The notes beneath the pieces were generated by a model. That model was not told the DNA's origin. It saw only the letters and a program-made list of their open reading frames with translations, and did no database searches. Positions 8,774-17,553 of a DNA stretch of 64,000 nt are shown piece by piece. The translations under genes were made by a program, and so were the position numbers. Positions within the stretch are counted from its first letter, which is position 1, and each line of letters begins with the position of its first letter. The DNA lies in NCBI RefSeq assembly GCF_024170005.1, contig NZ_JALJXJ010000001.1, positions 434,001 to 498,000 on the forward strand, read 5' to 3'. The stretch comes from Azospirillum lipoferum (GTDB lineage Bacteria > Pseudomonadota > Alphaproteobacteria > Azospirillales > Azospirillaceae).

Positions 8774-10077
8774 TGTCCGACGCCCGGCAAGCCCCCCTGA
8801 AAATCGCCGTCGCCGGCCTCGGTACCGTCGGCGCCAGCGTCCTGAAGCTGCTGGACGCCCAAGCCTCGCTGATCGAACAGCGCTGCGGCCGCCGCATCGA
8901 GGTGGTCGCGGTCAGTGCCCGTTCCAAGGGCAAGGACCGCGGCGTCGATCTGTCGAAGGTCCAATGGTTCGACGATCCCGTCGCCATGGCCGCTCAATCC
9001 GGTGCCGATCTGGTGGTGGAACTGATCGGCGGGTCGGAAGGCCCGGCGCGCGACACCGTCGCCACGGCGCTGGAGACCGGCAAGCACGTTGTCACCGCCA
9101 ACAAGGCGCTGCTGGCCGTCCATGGCACCGAGATCGCCCAGAAGGCCGAATCCCGTGGCCTGACCGTCGCCTTCGAGGCGGCGGTGGCCGGCGGCATCCC
9201 GATCATCAAGGGGCTGCGCGAGGGTCTTGCCGCCAATTCCGTCTCGGAAATCCACGGCATCCTCAACGGCACCTGCAACTACATCCTGACGGAGATGCGG
9301 ACCACCGGCCGCGACTTCGCCGATGTTCTGGCCGATGCCCAGGCTCTTGGCTATGCCGAGGCCGATCCCAGCTTCGACATCGACGGCGTCGATGCCGCCC
9401 ATAAGCTGGCGATCCTGGCCTCGGTCGCCTTCGGCACCCCGGTCGATTTTTCCTCGGTCTATATCGAGGGCATCCGGCAGGTTTCGGCGGTCGATTTCGA
9501 CTATGCCGACCAGCTGGGCTTCCGCATCAAGCTGCTGGGGATCGCACGGCGCACCGAGGCCGGCGTCGAGCAGCGCGTGCATCCCTGCATGGTGCCGAAG
9601 ACCGCCCCGATCGCCTCGGTGGACGGCGTGTTCAACGCCGTGGTGGCGCAGGCCGACTTCGCCGACCGCGTGCTGTTCGTCGGCCGCGGCGCCGGAGCCG
9701 GCCCGACCGCCTCGGCGGTGGTCGCCGACTTGGTCGACATTGCCCGCGGGCGGTCTACGCCGACTTTCGGCGTTCCGTCCGACCGGCTGGGTGCGGCAAC
9801 CCCGTCGCCGATGGAAGCGCGCCGCGGGTCGTACTACGTCCGCCTGATGGTCGTGGACCGCCCTGGTGTGATAGCGGATATCGCAGCGGCGATGCGTGAC
9901 CAGAACGTCTCCATGGAGCAGTTCCTGCAGCGCGGCCGCTCGCCGGACGAAGGTGTTCCGGTGGTCCTGACCACCCACGACACCGAAGAGGCGGCGATGC
10001 AGCGTGCGCTCGCGACCATCGCGGCCAGCGACAGCGTGCTGGAGCCGCCGCGGATGATCCGGATCGAGCAGTTCTGA
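8773..10077 (+). CDS. hom: Homoserine dehydrogenase with C-terminal ACT domain
   Basis: 434 residues. It reduces aspartate semialdehyde to homoserine, the branch step to threonine, methionine and isoleucine. The NAD(P) Rossmann motif GLGTVGASV is at about residues 16-24. VVTANKALLA and the catalytic-domain signature AGGIPIIKGLREGL followed by GILNGTCNYIL are intact. The last 85 residues (from YYVRLMVVDRPGVIADIAAAM) are an ACT domain, the usual site of threonine feedback inhibition. It starts inside the alaC stop (TGATG). The 81-bp gap to glpX holds a small tandem repeat. Confidence 0.95.
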   Translation: MSDARQAPLKIAVAGLGTVGASVLKLLDAQASLIEQRCGRRIEVVAVSARSKGKDRGVDLSKVQWFDDPVAMAAQSGADLVVELIGGSEGPARDTVATALETGKHVVTANKALLAVHGTEIAQKAESRGLTVAFEAAVAGGIPIIKGLREGLAANSVSEIHGILNGTCNYILTEMRTTGRDFADVLADAQALGYAEADPSFDIDGVDAAHKLAILASVAFGTPVDFSSVYIEGIRQVSAVDFDYADQLGFRIKLLGIARRTEAGVEQRVHPCMVPKTAPIASVDGVFNAVVAQADFADRVLFVGRGAGAGPTASAVVADLVDIARGRSTPTFGVPSDRLGAATPSPMEARRGSYYVRLMVVDRPGVIADIAAAMRDQNVSMEQFLQRGRSPDEGVPVVLTTHDTEEAAMQRALATIAASDSVLEPPRMIRIEQF

Positions 10078-10098
10078 TCGGGGCCGTTTCCCACAATA

Positions 10099-10128
10099 AC
10101 CAAGCACAGCCTGACCAAACACAGCCTG
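10099..10128 (+). repeat. Two tandem 15-bp copies between hom and glpX
   Basis: ACCAAGCACAGCCTG followed directly by ACCAAACACAGCCTG: one mismatch in 15. It ends 30 bp before the glpX start. It could be a recent slippage duplication or paired protein sites. Confidence 0.6.
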
Positions 10129-10158
10129 ATACGACCGAAGAGTCGGGGGGAGCACACG

Positions 10159-11160
10159 ATGTCTACGCCGTCTACGCATGTCGACCTGTCCCACATGGAC
10201 CGCAACCTCGCGCTGGAGGCCGTCCGCGTGACCGAGGCCGCCGCCCTGTCGGCCTCGCTGCTGATGGGTCGCGGCGACGAGAAGCTGGCCGACCAGGCCG
10301 CCGTCGATGCCATGCGCCAGGCGCTCAACACGCTCTACATCGACGGCACCGTCGTGATCGGCGAGGGTGAGCGCGACGAGGCCCCGATGCTGTACATCGG
10401 CGAAAAGGTCGGCGCCGGCATCGGCTCCGGCCCGAAGGTCGACATCGCGCTCGACCCGCTGGAAGGCACCACCATCTGCGCCACCGGCGGCCCGAACTCG
10501 CTGGCCGTCATCGCCATGGCGGAGGAGGGCGGCTTCCTGAACGCCCCCGACGTCTACATGGACAAGATCGCCGTCGGCGCCGGCCTGCCGGACAATGTCG
10601 TCGATCTGGACGAGACGCCGGCGAACAACCTGAAGGCGCTGGCCGCCGCCAAGGGCACCGAGGTGCAGGAACTGCTCGTCTGCATCCTGAACCGTCCGCG
10701 CCATGCCGAGCTGATCGCCCGCGTCCGTGAAGCCGGCGCCCGCATCATGCTGATCAACGACGGCGACGTGTCGGGCGTCATCGCCACCAGCCAGGCCGGC
10801 ACCGGCGTCGACATGTATGTCGGTTCCGGCGGTGCGCCGGAAGGCGTGCTGGCCGCCGCGGCCCTGCGCTGCATCGGCGGCCAGTTCCAGGGCCGTCTGC
10901 TGTTCCGCAACGACGACGAGAAGGCCCGCGCCGCCAAGTGGGGCGTCACCGACCTGGATAAGAAGTACAGCCTGCACGAGCTGGCGCGCGGCAACGTCAT
11001 GTTCGCCGCCACCGGCGTCACCGACGGCGCCATGCTGAAGGGCGTCCGCCGCTTCCCCGGCGGTGCCTACACCCACTCGGTGATCATGCGCTCCAAGTCG
11101 GGTACCGTCCGCTACATCGAGGCGCACCACAACCTGTCGCGCAAGTCGAGCGTGAAGTAA
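10159..11160 (+). CDS. glpX: Fructose-1,6-bisphosphatase class II
   Basis: 333 residues, full length for the family. It hydrolyses fructose-1,6-bisphosphate (some members also sedoheptulose-1,7-bisphosphate) in gluconeogenesis or the Calvin cycle. The metal/phosphate motif DPLEGTTICATGGPNS is at about residues 97-112, with GEGERDEAPMLYIGE before it and GAPEGVLAAAALRCIGG later. The start is supported by GGGGGGAG eight bases upstream. It follows hom on the same strand and ends at a strong intrinsic terminator (11193-11224). Confidence 0.95.
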   Translation: MSTPSTHVDLSHMDRNLALEAVRVTEAAALSASLLMGRGDEKLADQAAVDAMRQALNTLYIDGTVVIGEGERDEAPMLYIGEKVGAGIGSGPKVDIALDPLEGTTICATGGPNSLAVIAMAEEGGFLNAPDVYMDKIAVGAGLPDNVVDLDETPANNLKALAAAKGTEVQELLVCILNRPRHAELIARVREAGARIMLINDGDVSGVIATSQAGTGVDMYVGSGGAPEGVLAAAALRCIGGQFQGRLLFRNDDEKARAAKWGVTDLDKKYSLHELARGNVMFAATGVTDGAMLKGVRRFPGGAYTHSVIMRSKSGTVRYIEAHHNLSRKSSVK

Positions 11161-11192
11161 GCGGATCAGCGGCCAAGCCGTTGTTCCGGAAG

Positions 11193-11224
11193 ACGCGCGG
11201 GGGGAAACCTCCGCGCGTTTTTTT
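11193..11224 (+). terminator. Intrinsic terminator after glpX
   Basis: ACGCGCGG-GGG and CCT-CCGCGCGT form an 11-bp stem (one G-U pair) around a GAAA tetraloop, followed by seven T (11218-11224). It ends the alaC-hom-glpX unit. Confidence 0.92.
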
Positions 11225-11368
11225 GTGTCCGCGTTGATCTGCGTACGAATGTTCTATCGAATCCGTGCAGGTCTGCCGCCGCCGGACCGCAGAGGGTGGA
11301 TCATTGATTTCGCGACTGCAAAAGGCAAAATAGGCTCATGTAATCAGCGCCAAGCGCAGGAGATCACC

Positions 11369-11581
11369 ATGGCCTACTCTTCGATGCAGTCTTCGTCCGG
11401 TGAATTGTTTGCGGCCGGAACAAAGGAAAACACCCTCTTTCAACGTGCCGTTCATTGGGTCCGCGAACGGATTGCACTTTACCGTGCGGAAAATGAGCTG
11501 AACCATATGTCCGATGCCGAACTGTCCGACATCGGACTGACCCGTGGCGAGATCCACATGGCGGTCCGTCGGGGTTTCTGA
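11369..11581 (+). CDS. DUF1127 (YjiS-like) small protein
   Basis: 70 residues. The C-terminal half NHMSDAELSDIGLTRGEIHMAVRRGF is the DUF1127 core (conserved L-x-DIGL-x-R). Members are small, basic and often stress-induced; some DUF1127 proteins affect RNA turnover in alphaproteobacteria. AGGAG (11358-11362) sits seven bases before the ATG, which fixes the start; the frame is open further upstream but without a better site. It is monocistronic, between the glpX terminator and a hairpin at 11644-11681. Molecular function is unknown. Confidence 0.88.
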   Translation: MAYSSMQSSSGELFAAGTKENTLFQRAVHWVRERIALYRAENELNHMSDAELSDIGLTRGEIHMAVRRGF

Positions 11582-11643
11582 CGGACTGCGTCTCGAAAGG
11601 TTTGCCCACGGCGGTTGGCGCAGCTTCGCCAATCGAGTCCCGA

Positions 11644-11681
11644 ATGCGGAAAGCCCCGGAAAATTGCCGGGGCTTTCGCAT
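11644..11681 (+). terminator. Terminator-like hairpin after the DUF1127 gene
   Basis: ATGCG-(G)-AAAGCCCCGG pairs with CCGGGGCTTT-CGCAT around AAAATTG: a 15-bp stem with one bulged G, 63 bases past the stop. No long T-run follows, so it may serve as RNA 3' protection or partial termination. Confidence 0.65.
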
Positions 11682-11766
11682 ATGAACCGGCATTAACCTT
11701 TTCTTCATGGACCCTGCCCATGCGGCACATATGCCTGGGAGGGGTTGCGCGCTGCAGCATGATTAT

Positions 11767-11790
11767 GGTTAATGCAGTTTAACATTAACC
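11767..11790. promoter_or_regulatory. Perfect 8-8-8 inverted repeat upstream of the hybrid kinase
   Basis: GGTTAATG, CAGTTTAA, CATTAACC: perfect 8-bp arms in an AT-rich patch, 75-98 bp before the kinase start. Another TTAACC lies at 11693. The arms resemble the repeat before the chemoreceptor. The TTAA spacing here is 6, not the CtrA value of 7. It is a likely operator with unknown protein. Confidence 0.45.
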
Positions 11791-11864
11791 CCGGTTCTGT
11801 TCAAAAATGGAAACGGGGCGCCTTCGGGACCCCCATCATCCTCCGTGAGAGCCGTGGTCGAAGC

Positions 11865-13076
11865 ATGAGTCTCATTCATCGCCTTCAGTCGCTGGAAGCG
11901 GAGCGCGATGCCGCCCGGGAGGAAGCCGAGCGCGCAAACCTCGCCAAGTCCAAGTTCCTCGCCGCTGCCAGCCACGACCTCCGCCAGCCTCTCCAGGCCT
12001 TGTTCTTCCTGTCCGCCGCACTCGCCCGTCATGTCGGCGACCATAACGGTCGCGATCTGCTATCCCGGCTCGACCAGGGGCTGGACACCATGAAGGGCCT
12101 GCTGGACGGGTTGCTGGAGGTGTCGCGTCTGGAGGCCGGCGTGGTGACGCCGGTGCTGGACACCTTTGAGGTCAGCGAACTCACTGACGCGCTGGACACC
12201 GCCTATGGCGAGCAGGCGACCGCCAAGGGTCTGGTCTGGCGGGTGGAGAGCTGCGAGGCGGTGCTGCGCAGCGACCGCGGCCTGCTGATGCAACTGCTGC
12301 GCAATCTGGTCGACAATGCGTTGCGCTATACCGAGGCCGGGGCCATCCGCATCCGCTGCCGCATCGATGCCGGGCCGGAGGGCGACCGGCTGGCCATCGA
12401 GGTGCAGGACACCGGCATCGGTATCCCGCCCGAACATCTCGACCGCATCTTCGAAGAATTCCATCAGGTCGGCAATCCGGAGCGTGACCGGCTGCGCGGG
12501 CTGGGTCTTGGGCTCGCCATTGTGCGGCGGCTGTCGCAGCTGCTCGACCATCCGGTGCAGGTGCGGTCGGTGCAGGGGCAGGGCTCGGCCTTCCGTGTGC
12601 TGGTGCCGCTGGCTCCGGCTCGCTTCCTGGCCGGACGGGCAGGGGGGCCGGAACGGCCGCCGGCCATTGACCGGCCGCGGCTGGCTGTGCTGGTCGATGA
12701 CGACGCGGTGGTGCTGCTGGGCTTGCAGACGGTGCTGACCGAATGGGGCTTCCGCGTCGTCGCCGCTGACAGCGCCGACCGGGCGATGGACCGGCTGGAG
12801 TCGCTGGGGCGGGTGCCGGACATCGTCATTGCCGATTACCGGCTGCGCGAGGGACGCGTCGGCACCGAGGTGATCCGCCGCGTACGCGGGCGCTACGGTG
12901 AGGAGGTTCCCGCGCTGATCCTGACCGGGGAAACCGGCGCCGACACGTTGGCCGATGCCTCGGCCCATGGCGTCGCGGTACTGCATAAGCCGGTGACGCC
13001 GCGCCAGCTCCAGGCCGAGGTCGACCGCCAACTGCGGATCAAGCGCGAAAACGGCATTGCGCAGGCGGCGCAGTAG
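11865..13076 (+). CDS. Soluble hybrid histidine kinase with receiver domain
   Basis: 403 residues. A short N-terminal coiled coil (about 8-30) leads directly to the HisKA box SKFLAAASHDLRQPLQAL with His37. The HATPase domain follows (LLRNLVDNALRYT, then DTGIGIPP and LGLGLAIVRRL). A C-terminal receiver has AVLVDDDAV, phospho-acceptor Asp in DIVIADYRL, and Lys in LHKPV. It has no membrane helix and no PAS, GAF or other sensor, so its input is probably a partner protein or another kinase. The track-length frame begins at 11772, but that start lies in an inverted repeat and has no ribosome site; 11865 fits the domain. No cognate regulator is adjacent. Confidence 0.9.
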   Translation: MSLIHRLQSLEAERDAAREEAERANLAKSKFLAAASHDLRQPLQALFFLSAALARHVGDHNGRDLLSRLDQGLDTMKGLLDGLLEVSRLEAGVVTPVLDTFEVSELTDALDTAYGEQATAKGLVWRVESCEAVLRSDRGLLMQLLRNLVDNALRYTEAGAIRIRCRIDAGPEGDRLAIEVQDTGIGIPPEHLDRIFEEFHQVGNPERDRLRGLGLGLAIVRRLSQLLDHPVQVRSVQGQGSAFRVLVPLAPARFLAGRAGGPERPPAIDRPRLAVLVDDDAVVLLGLQTVLTEWGFRVVAADSADRAMDRLESLGRVPDIVIADYRLREGRVGTEVIRRVRGRYGEEVPALILTGETGADTLADASAHGVAVLHKPVTPRQLQAEVDRQLRIKRENGIAQAAQ

Positions 13077-13094
13077 ACCGACCTGAGAAGCCCC

Positions 13095-13412
13095 TTAAAT
13101 CAGTGCGCCTTGCCGCGCATCCTCCTCCGCCTCGCCGGCCGGGGCGGCGTCGCTGCGGCTATGACCCTCCAGAGCTGTGCGGCCAGCCTCCGTCAGGCGG
13201 CAGACCAGCCAGTCCGGCTTCAGCGGGTTGTCGAACCAGCGCTCCGCCCATCCCGCCTTCAGGCAGGCTTCCACTGTCGGCTTCTTCACCCGCTGCCCAC
13301 GCTCGTCGAACAGGGGCAGCTTGCCGCCCGGCTGGTCCAGACCGCGGCGCAGCCACGCCCCCTGGACGTCGGACGGGGTGCTGCGGGACGAGGAACGGCG
13401 GGGCTTGGCCAT
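13095..13412 (-). CDS. Conserved hypothetical, winged-helix-like
   Basis: 105 residues, unrecognised. The N-terminus is basic and Ser-rich (MAKPRRSSSRS). The middle reads TVEACLKAGWAERWFDNPLKPDWLVCRLTEAGRTAL, with the helix-turn-wing look of small MarR/PadR-like folds: an L-T-E-A-G-R wing tip after a recognition-like helix. The C-terminus is acidic and Ala-rich. It converges on the hybrid kinase (18 bp between) and is divergent from cutA, leaving a 129-bp shared promoter region. The in-frame extension to 13970 is antisense to cutA and rejected. A DNA-binding role is only a guess. Confidence 0.6.
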   Translation of the reverse strand: MAKPRRSSSRSTPSDVQGAWLRRGLDQPGGKLPLFDERGQRVKKPTVEACLKAGWAERWFDNPLKPDWLVCRLTEAGRTALEGHSRSDAAPAGEAEEDARQGALI

Positions 13413-13541
13413 GGGACGGGCTGCTCTTGCGGATACGGGATCGGACAGAGGGTTGCCGGCCCCGGCAGGGGCTGTGGCAAAGTGCGGGCATCCTACGCGA
13501 AAGCGCAGCACAGGTGCATCGAAAAGGAGGGAGCCTTCCCC

Positions 13542-13886
13542 ATGCCGGAAACCAATCCGGATGACAGCAAGGACGATCTGGTCTTCGCCTACATCACCGC
13601 CGCTTCGAAGGAGGAAGCCCTGCGCATCGGCCGCAGTCTGGTCGAGGAGCGGCTGGCCGCCTGTGCCAACGTGCTGGACGGCATGACCTCCGTCTATCGC
13701 TGGAACGGTGCCGTGGAGCAGGCCGAGGAAGCGGTGCTGATCGCCAAGACCCGATCCTCCCTGTTCGACCGCCTGACCGTCCGCGTGCGCGAACTGCACA
13801 GCTTTGACACGCCCTGCGTCGTCGAACTGGCGCTGGGGCGCGGCAACCCGGCTTATCTGGACTGGCTGCGGGTGGAGACGGCCTAA
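13542..13886 (+). CDS. cutA: CutA1 family protein
   Basis: 114 residues, standard for CutA1, a trimeric ferredoxin-like fold historically linked to divalent-cation tolerance. Seen: VFAYITAASKEEALRIGRSLVEERLAACANV, then SVYRWNGAVEQAEEAVLIAKTR, then FDTPCVVELALGRGNPAYLDWL, which follow the family pattern (ACxNxxx-IxSxYxWxG-KT-P-C near the end). AAGGAGG eleven bases upstream fixes the ATG at 13542. It stands alone before moeA (139-bp gap). The physiological role of CutA1 is still uncertain in most bacteria. Confidence 0.9.
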   Translation: MPETNPDDSKDDLVFAYITAASKEEALRIGRSLVEERLAACANVLDGMTSVYRWNGAVEQAEEAVLIAKTRSSLFDRLTVRVRELHSFDTPCVVELALGRGNPAYLDWLRVETA

Positions 13887-14025
13887 GGCGCCGAAATACG
13901 GGAATATCCAAACAGAGCCTTGACGCCGATCAAAGGCCTGGGCTGCATTTGACGATAGGAAGGCCGCCAACCTGCCTCATCCTGGCCCGCCCCATCCCGG
14001 CCCATTCATCAAGGACATCGAGATC

Positions 14026-15264
14026 ATGGACGACTGCTCCGCACACGGCCCCATTCCCCTGTCGTTGGACGAGGCGGTCGCGCGCATCGCGCAGGGCTAT
14101 GGTGCGGTGACCGGGACGGAGGAGGTGCCGCTGCGACAGGCGCTCGGCCGCGTGCTGGCGGAGGAGGTGGTGGCGCCGGTCAATGTGCCGCCGGCCGACG
14201 TTTCCGCCATGGACGGTTGGGCCTTCGCCGCCGAGGCGGGGGAGAGCTTCCGGCGGTTGGAGGTCGTCGGACGGGTGCCGGCCGGATCCAAGTTCGACGG
14301 CGCGGTCGTGGCGGGGCAGGCGGTGCGCATCTTCACCGGCGCGCCGGTCCCGGCCGGCGTCGACACCATTGCGATGCAGGAGGATTGCCGGTCCGACGGC
14401 GATGCGGTGCTGGTCCCGGCATCGCTGAAGCGCGGCGCCAACGTCCGGCTCGCGGGGGAGGACATGGTGGCGGGTGCGGTGGTGCTGCATCCCGGCCAGC
14501 GCATGCGCGCGCAGGAAGTCGGGCTGGCCGCTGCGGTCGGCCGCTCCAGCCTGACGGTGCGCAAGCGGCTGTCCGTGGTGCTGTTCTCCACCGGCGACGA
14601 GCTGCGGGAGCCGGGAATGCCCAAGCCCGACCACGCCATCTATGACGCCAACCGCTACACGCTGGCCGCCCAGCTCGACGCGTTGGGAGTGGAGGTGCGC
14701 GACCTCGGCATCCTGCCCGACCGGCCGGACGCCACCCGCGCCGCGCTGGCGGAGGCCGCCGGCACCGCCGACCTGATCGTCACCAGCGGCGGCGTGTCGG
14801 TCGGCGAGGAGGACCATGTCAAGGCGGCGGTCAATGCGCTCGGCTCCATCGATTTGTGGACGCTGGCGATCAAGCCGGGCAAGCCGCTGGCGCTCGGCCG
14901 GGTTGGCGACACGCCCTTCCTGGGGTTGCCCGGCAATCCGGTGTCGGCGATGGTCACCTTCCTGCTGGTCGGCCGGCCGCTGGTTCTGCGCCTGTCGGGG
15001 GCCAGCAGCATCGCCACGCCCCGCAGTCTGGTGGTCGCCGACTTCACCTTCACCAAGAAGCCCGGTCGCCGCGAGTTCCTGCGCGCCCGGCTGGAGCGGG
15101 GCGAAGATGGCCGTCCGGTCGCGATCAAATTCCCCAGCAACAGCTCCGGCGTGCTGACCTCCATGGTGGAGGCCGATGGGCTGGTCGACATGCCGGCCGA
15201 GGCCACCGTGGTGAATCCTGGCGATCTGGTCGATTTCCTGCCCTTCACCGGGCTGTTCGCGTGA
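14026..15264 (+). CDS. moeA: Molybdopterin molybdotransferase MoeA
   Basis: 412 residues, full length. MoeA inserts molybdate into adenylated molybdopterin in the cytoplasm to finish the molybdenum cofactor. Key parts are visible: VPPADVSAMDGWAF (substrate loop), TGDEL, TSGGVSVGEEDHV and GLPGNPVSAMVTF, in the canonical order, plus the C-terminal beta domain after about residue 330. Its stop overlaps the GTG start of a LysR-type regulator by four bases (GTGA), so the two are probably coupled. No other molybdenum cofactor gene is in the window. Confidence 0.95.
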   Translation: MDDCSAHGPIPLSLDEAVARIAQGYGAVTGTEEVPLRQALGRVLAEEVVAPVNVPPADVSAMDGWAFAAEAGESFRRLEVVGRVPAGSKFDGAVVAGQAVRIFTGAPVPAGVDTIAMQEDCRSDGDAVLVPASLKRGANVRLAGEDMVAGAVVLHPGQRMRAQEVGLAAAVGRSSLTVRKRLSVVLFSTGDELREPGMPKPDHAIYDANRYTLAAQLDALGVEVRDLGILPDRPDATRAALAEAAGTADLIVTSGGVSVGEEDHVKAAVNALGSIDLWTLAIKPGKPLALGRVGDTPFLGLPGNPVSAMVTFLLVGRPLVLRLSGASSIATPRSLVVADFTFTKKPGRREFLRARLERGEDGRPVAIKFPSNSSGVLTSMVEADGLVDMPAEATVVNPGDLVDFLPFTGLFA

Positions 15265-16175
15265 CGCTGGAGCAACTGCGCATCTTCGCCACGGTGGCGG
15301 AGATGCTGCACTTCACCCGCGCGGCGGAGGTTTTGCACCTGTCGCAGCCGGCGGTCAGCGCCGCCATCGCCGCCCTGGAGGCGGAGCATGGCCTGCGCCT
15401 GTTCGACCGCATCGGCCGCCGGGTGGAACTGACCGCCGCCGGGCAACTGCTCCATGGGCAGGCCCGCGCCATCCTGGCGAAGGTGGAAGAGGCCGGCACC
15501 ATGCTGGCCGAGCTGTCCGGCCTGTCGCGCGGCGCGCTGCGGCTGGCGGCGAGCCAGACGGTCGGCAATCACTGGCTGCCGCCGCGGCTGCTGCGCTTCG
15601 CCGAGGCCTATCCCGGCATCCGCGTGGATCTGTCCATCGGCAACACCGAACAGGTGGCTGAGGCGGTGCGCGACGGCCGTGCCGAACTGGGCATCGCCGA
15701 GGGGGTGGTGACCGATTCGGCCTTGGTCAGCGAGCCGATCGACGGTGACCGGCTGCGGCTGGTGGTCGGAGCCCGGCATCCCTGGGCATCGCTCGGACGG
15801 GTGGATCGCGACACCCTGATGGCCGGCCGTTGGATCCTGCGCGAGTCCGGCTCCGGCACGCGCGCGCTGTTCGAGGCGGCGATTCGCGGTGTGGGGCTCG
15901 ACCCCGGCGGGCTGGAGGTTGCGATGACGCTGCCGGGCGGCGGTATCATCCGGTCCGCACTGCTGGCCGGGGTTGGGGTGGGTGTGCTGTCCGACCTGAT
16001 CCTGGCGGAGGATTTGGCGGCCGGCCGCATCGTCGCGCTGGAGGGGCTGGACCTGCCGTCCCGCCCCTTCCATCTGGTCCGTCACCGCGACCGCCATCGC
16101 AGTCTGGCGGAGCGGGCCTTCGTCCGCTCCGCGCTGGAGGCCGCTCAGGCCATGCGAAGTGAGCGGACGCCGTAG
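15261..16175 (+). CDS. LysR-type transcriptional regulator coupled to moeA
   Basis: 304 residues from a GTG start overlapping the moeA stop. The N-terminal winged helix-turn-helix is clear: LRIFATVAEMLHFTRAAEVLHLSQPAVSAAIAALE, followed by the linker helix. The effector domain starts at about residue 90 (GALRLAASQTVGNHWLPPRL). RESGSGTRALFE at about 193-204 is a loop seen in the CysL/CbbR-like branch. The direct overlap suggests it senses something tied to moeA, such as molybdate, sulfur or nitrate metabolism, but the effector cannot be read. Its 3' end overlaps the convergent PepSY gene by 31 bp. Confidence 0.92.
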   Translation: MTLEQLRIFATVAEMLHFTRAAEVLHLSQPAVSAAIAALEAEHGLRLFDRIGRRVELTAAGQLLHGQARAILAKVEEAGTMLAELSGLSRGALRLAASQTVGNHWLPPRLLRFAEAYPGIRVDLSIGNTEQVAEAVRDGRAELGIAEGVVTDSALVSEPIDGDRLRLVVGARHPWASLGRVDRDTLMAGRWILRESGSGTRALFEAAIRGVGLDPGGLEVAMTLPGGGIIRSALLAGVGVGVLSDLILAEDLAAGRIVALEGLDLPSRPFHLVRHRDRHRSLAERAFVRSALEAAQAMRSERTP

Positions 16176-17503
16176 GCGGCGGCTTCGATGGCGGCGAAGG
16201 CAAGCATCGAAATCCCCACCATCGGGAAGAACAGGCCGGCCGCGACCGTCATAAGGATCAGCGTCTTCGGAACCGTGGTTCCGGCGGGCAGGCGCGGGGC
16301 GGCAAGGCTGCCCGCCGGGCGGCGCTTCCACCACATCACCGTTCCCGAAACCACCAACCCCACCATCGCCATCAGTGAAGCCAGCAGGATCAACTGGTTG
16401 GCAAGCCCGAAGGCCTGGCCCATGTGGATGCTGATGCCCCATTCCGCCAGCCTGCCGAATAGGCCGAGATCCTTCAGCCGCATGTCGAACAGCACCTTGC
16501 CCGAATACTGGTCGAGATGGACCACCCGCTCTCCGGTGATGTCGTTGGGATAGACGGATGCGGTGAAGACGCCATCGGGCGTGGCCGGGAAGACGATGGC
16601 ATAGCCCGGCGCCATCCCCAGCCCGTCGACCGTGCGTACCACGTCGTCCAGCTTCGCCGGAACCCCGGACGTTGTCGTGGACAGCGGCGTCGGCTGATTC
16701 TCGACGATCCAGGGGGCATGGTCGATGGTGTCCTTCAGCGGGACGGTGGAGACCGGGTACTTGTCCCAATAGCCGTCCGGCATTCCCATGCCGACTGCAT
16801 AGGAGAAGCTGTAGAAGGACTTGCCCCAGTAACCCGACCAGGGCAGGCCGGTCATCGCCAGGAAAACGATGGCGACGCTGACGAAGATGCCGGTGACGGC
16901 ATGCAGGTCGCGCCAGAACAGGCGCTTGCCCGGCCGTCCGCGCACCGTGACGATACCGCCCTTCTGCTGACCGCGCGGCCACCAGAGATAGATGCCGGAG
17001 GCGGTCATCAGCACCATCCAGCCGGCGACGCCCTCGACGATGCGTTCCGCGAACCAGCCGACATATTGCAGGCTGTGCAGCTTGCGCACCACATACATGG
17101 ACGGCGATCCAGCGAATCCGCCATCCCACAGGCTGCCCAGCACCCGGCCGTCATAGGGATCGATATAGACGATGTCCTTCAACCCGTCGGATCCGAGGAT
17201 CCTCACCTCGGCGGCGCGGTCCGGTGCCGCCGGCGGGGCATAGCCCTTGAGCGTCCCCGGATGGGCCTCCAGCGCCCTGGCGACCAGGGCGGAGGGCGCC
17301 AGCCGCTCGGTGCTTCGGGGGGAAACGATGCGCAGGTCGGCATGCAGGCTGTCGTTGATCTGGTCCTTGAACAGATAGATGCCGCCGGTGACGGCGAGCA
17401 GGATGACGATGGGGGCGCAGATCAGCCCGGCGAAGAAATGCCAGCGCCAAATAGTACGATAGAGGGCAGAGCCGATCGCTCCGCCTTGCAGAGTTTGAGT
17501 CAT
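16145..17503 (-). CDS. PepSY-associated TM protein (PiuB-like iron-related membrane protein)
   Basis: 452 residues. Membrane segments near residues 18-42 (HFFAGLICAPIVILLAVTGGIYLF), in the middle (GWMVLMTASGIYLWWPRG and the SVAIVFLAMTGLPWSGYWGKSF region) and near the C-terminus flank periplasmic PepSY-type repeats. The His-plus-GIYLF first helix is the family hallmark. Related proteins are iron-repressed or reduce ferric siderophores in the periplasm. The ATG at 17503 is preferred over a TTG at 17530. It lies 50 bp downstream of a small secreted protein gene, probably in one operon. No TonB receptor is adjacent. Its 3' end overlaps the LysR gene. Confidence 0.85.
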   Translation of the reverse strand: MTQTLQGGAIGSALYRTIWRWHFFAGLICAPIVILLAVTGGIYLFKDQINDSLHADLRIVSPRSTERLAPSALVARALEAHPGTLKGYAPPAAPDRAAEVRILGSDGLKDIVYIDPYDGRVLGSLWDGGFAGSPSMYVVRKLHSLQYVGWFAERIVEGVAGWMVLMTASGIYLWWPRGQQKGGIVTVRGRPGKRLFWRDLHAVTGIFVSVAIVFLAMTGLPWSGYWGKSFYSFSYAVGMGMPDGYWDKYPVSTVPLKDTIDHAPWIVENQPTPLSTTTSGVPAKLDDVVRTVDGLGMAPGYAIVFPATPDGVFTASVYPNDITGERVVHLDQYSGKVLFDMRLKDLGLFGRLAEWGISIHMGQAFGLANQLILLASLMAMVGLVVSGTVMWWKRRPAGSLAAPRLPAGTTVPKTLILMTVAAGLFFPMVGISMLAFAAIEAAAYGVRSLRMA

Positions 17504-17553
17504 GATTTGCCCAGTCGGTCGTCGCGACAAAGATCGCCCGGCGAGCGGGCGGT

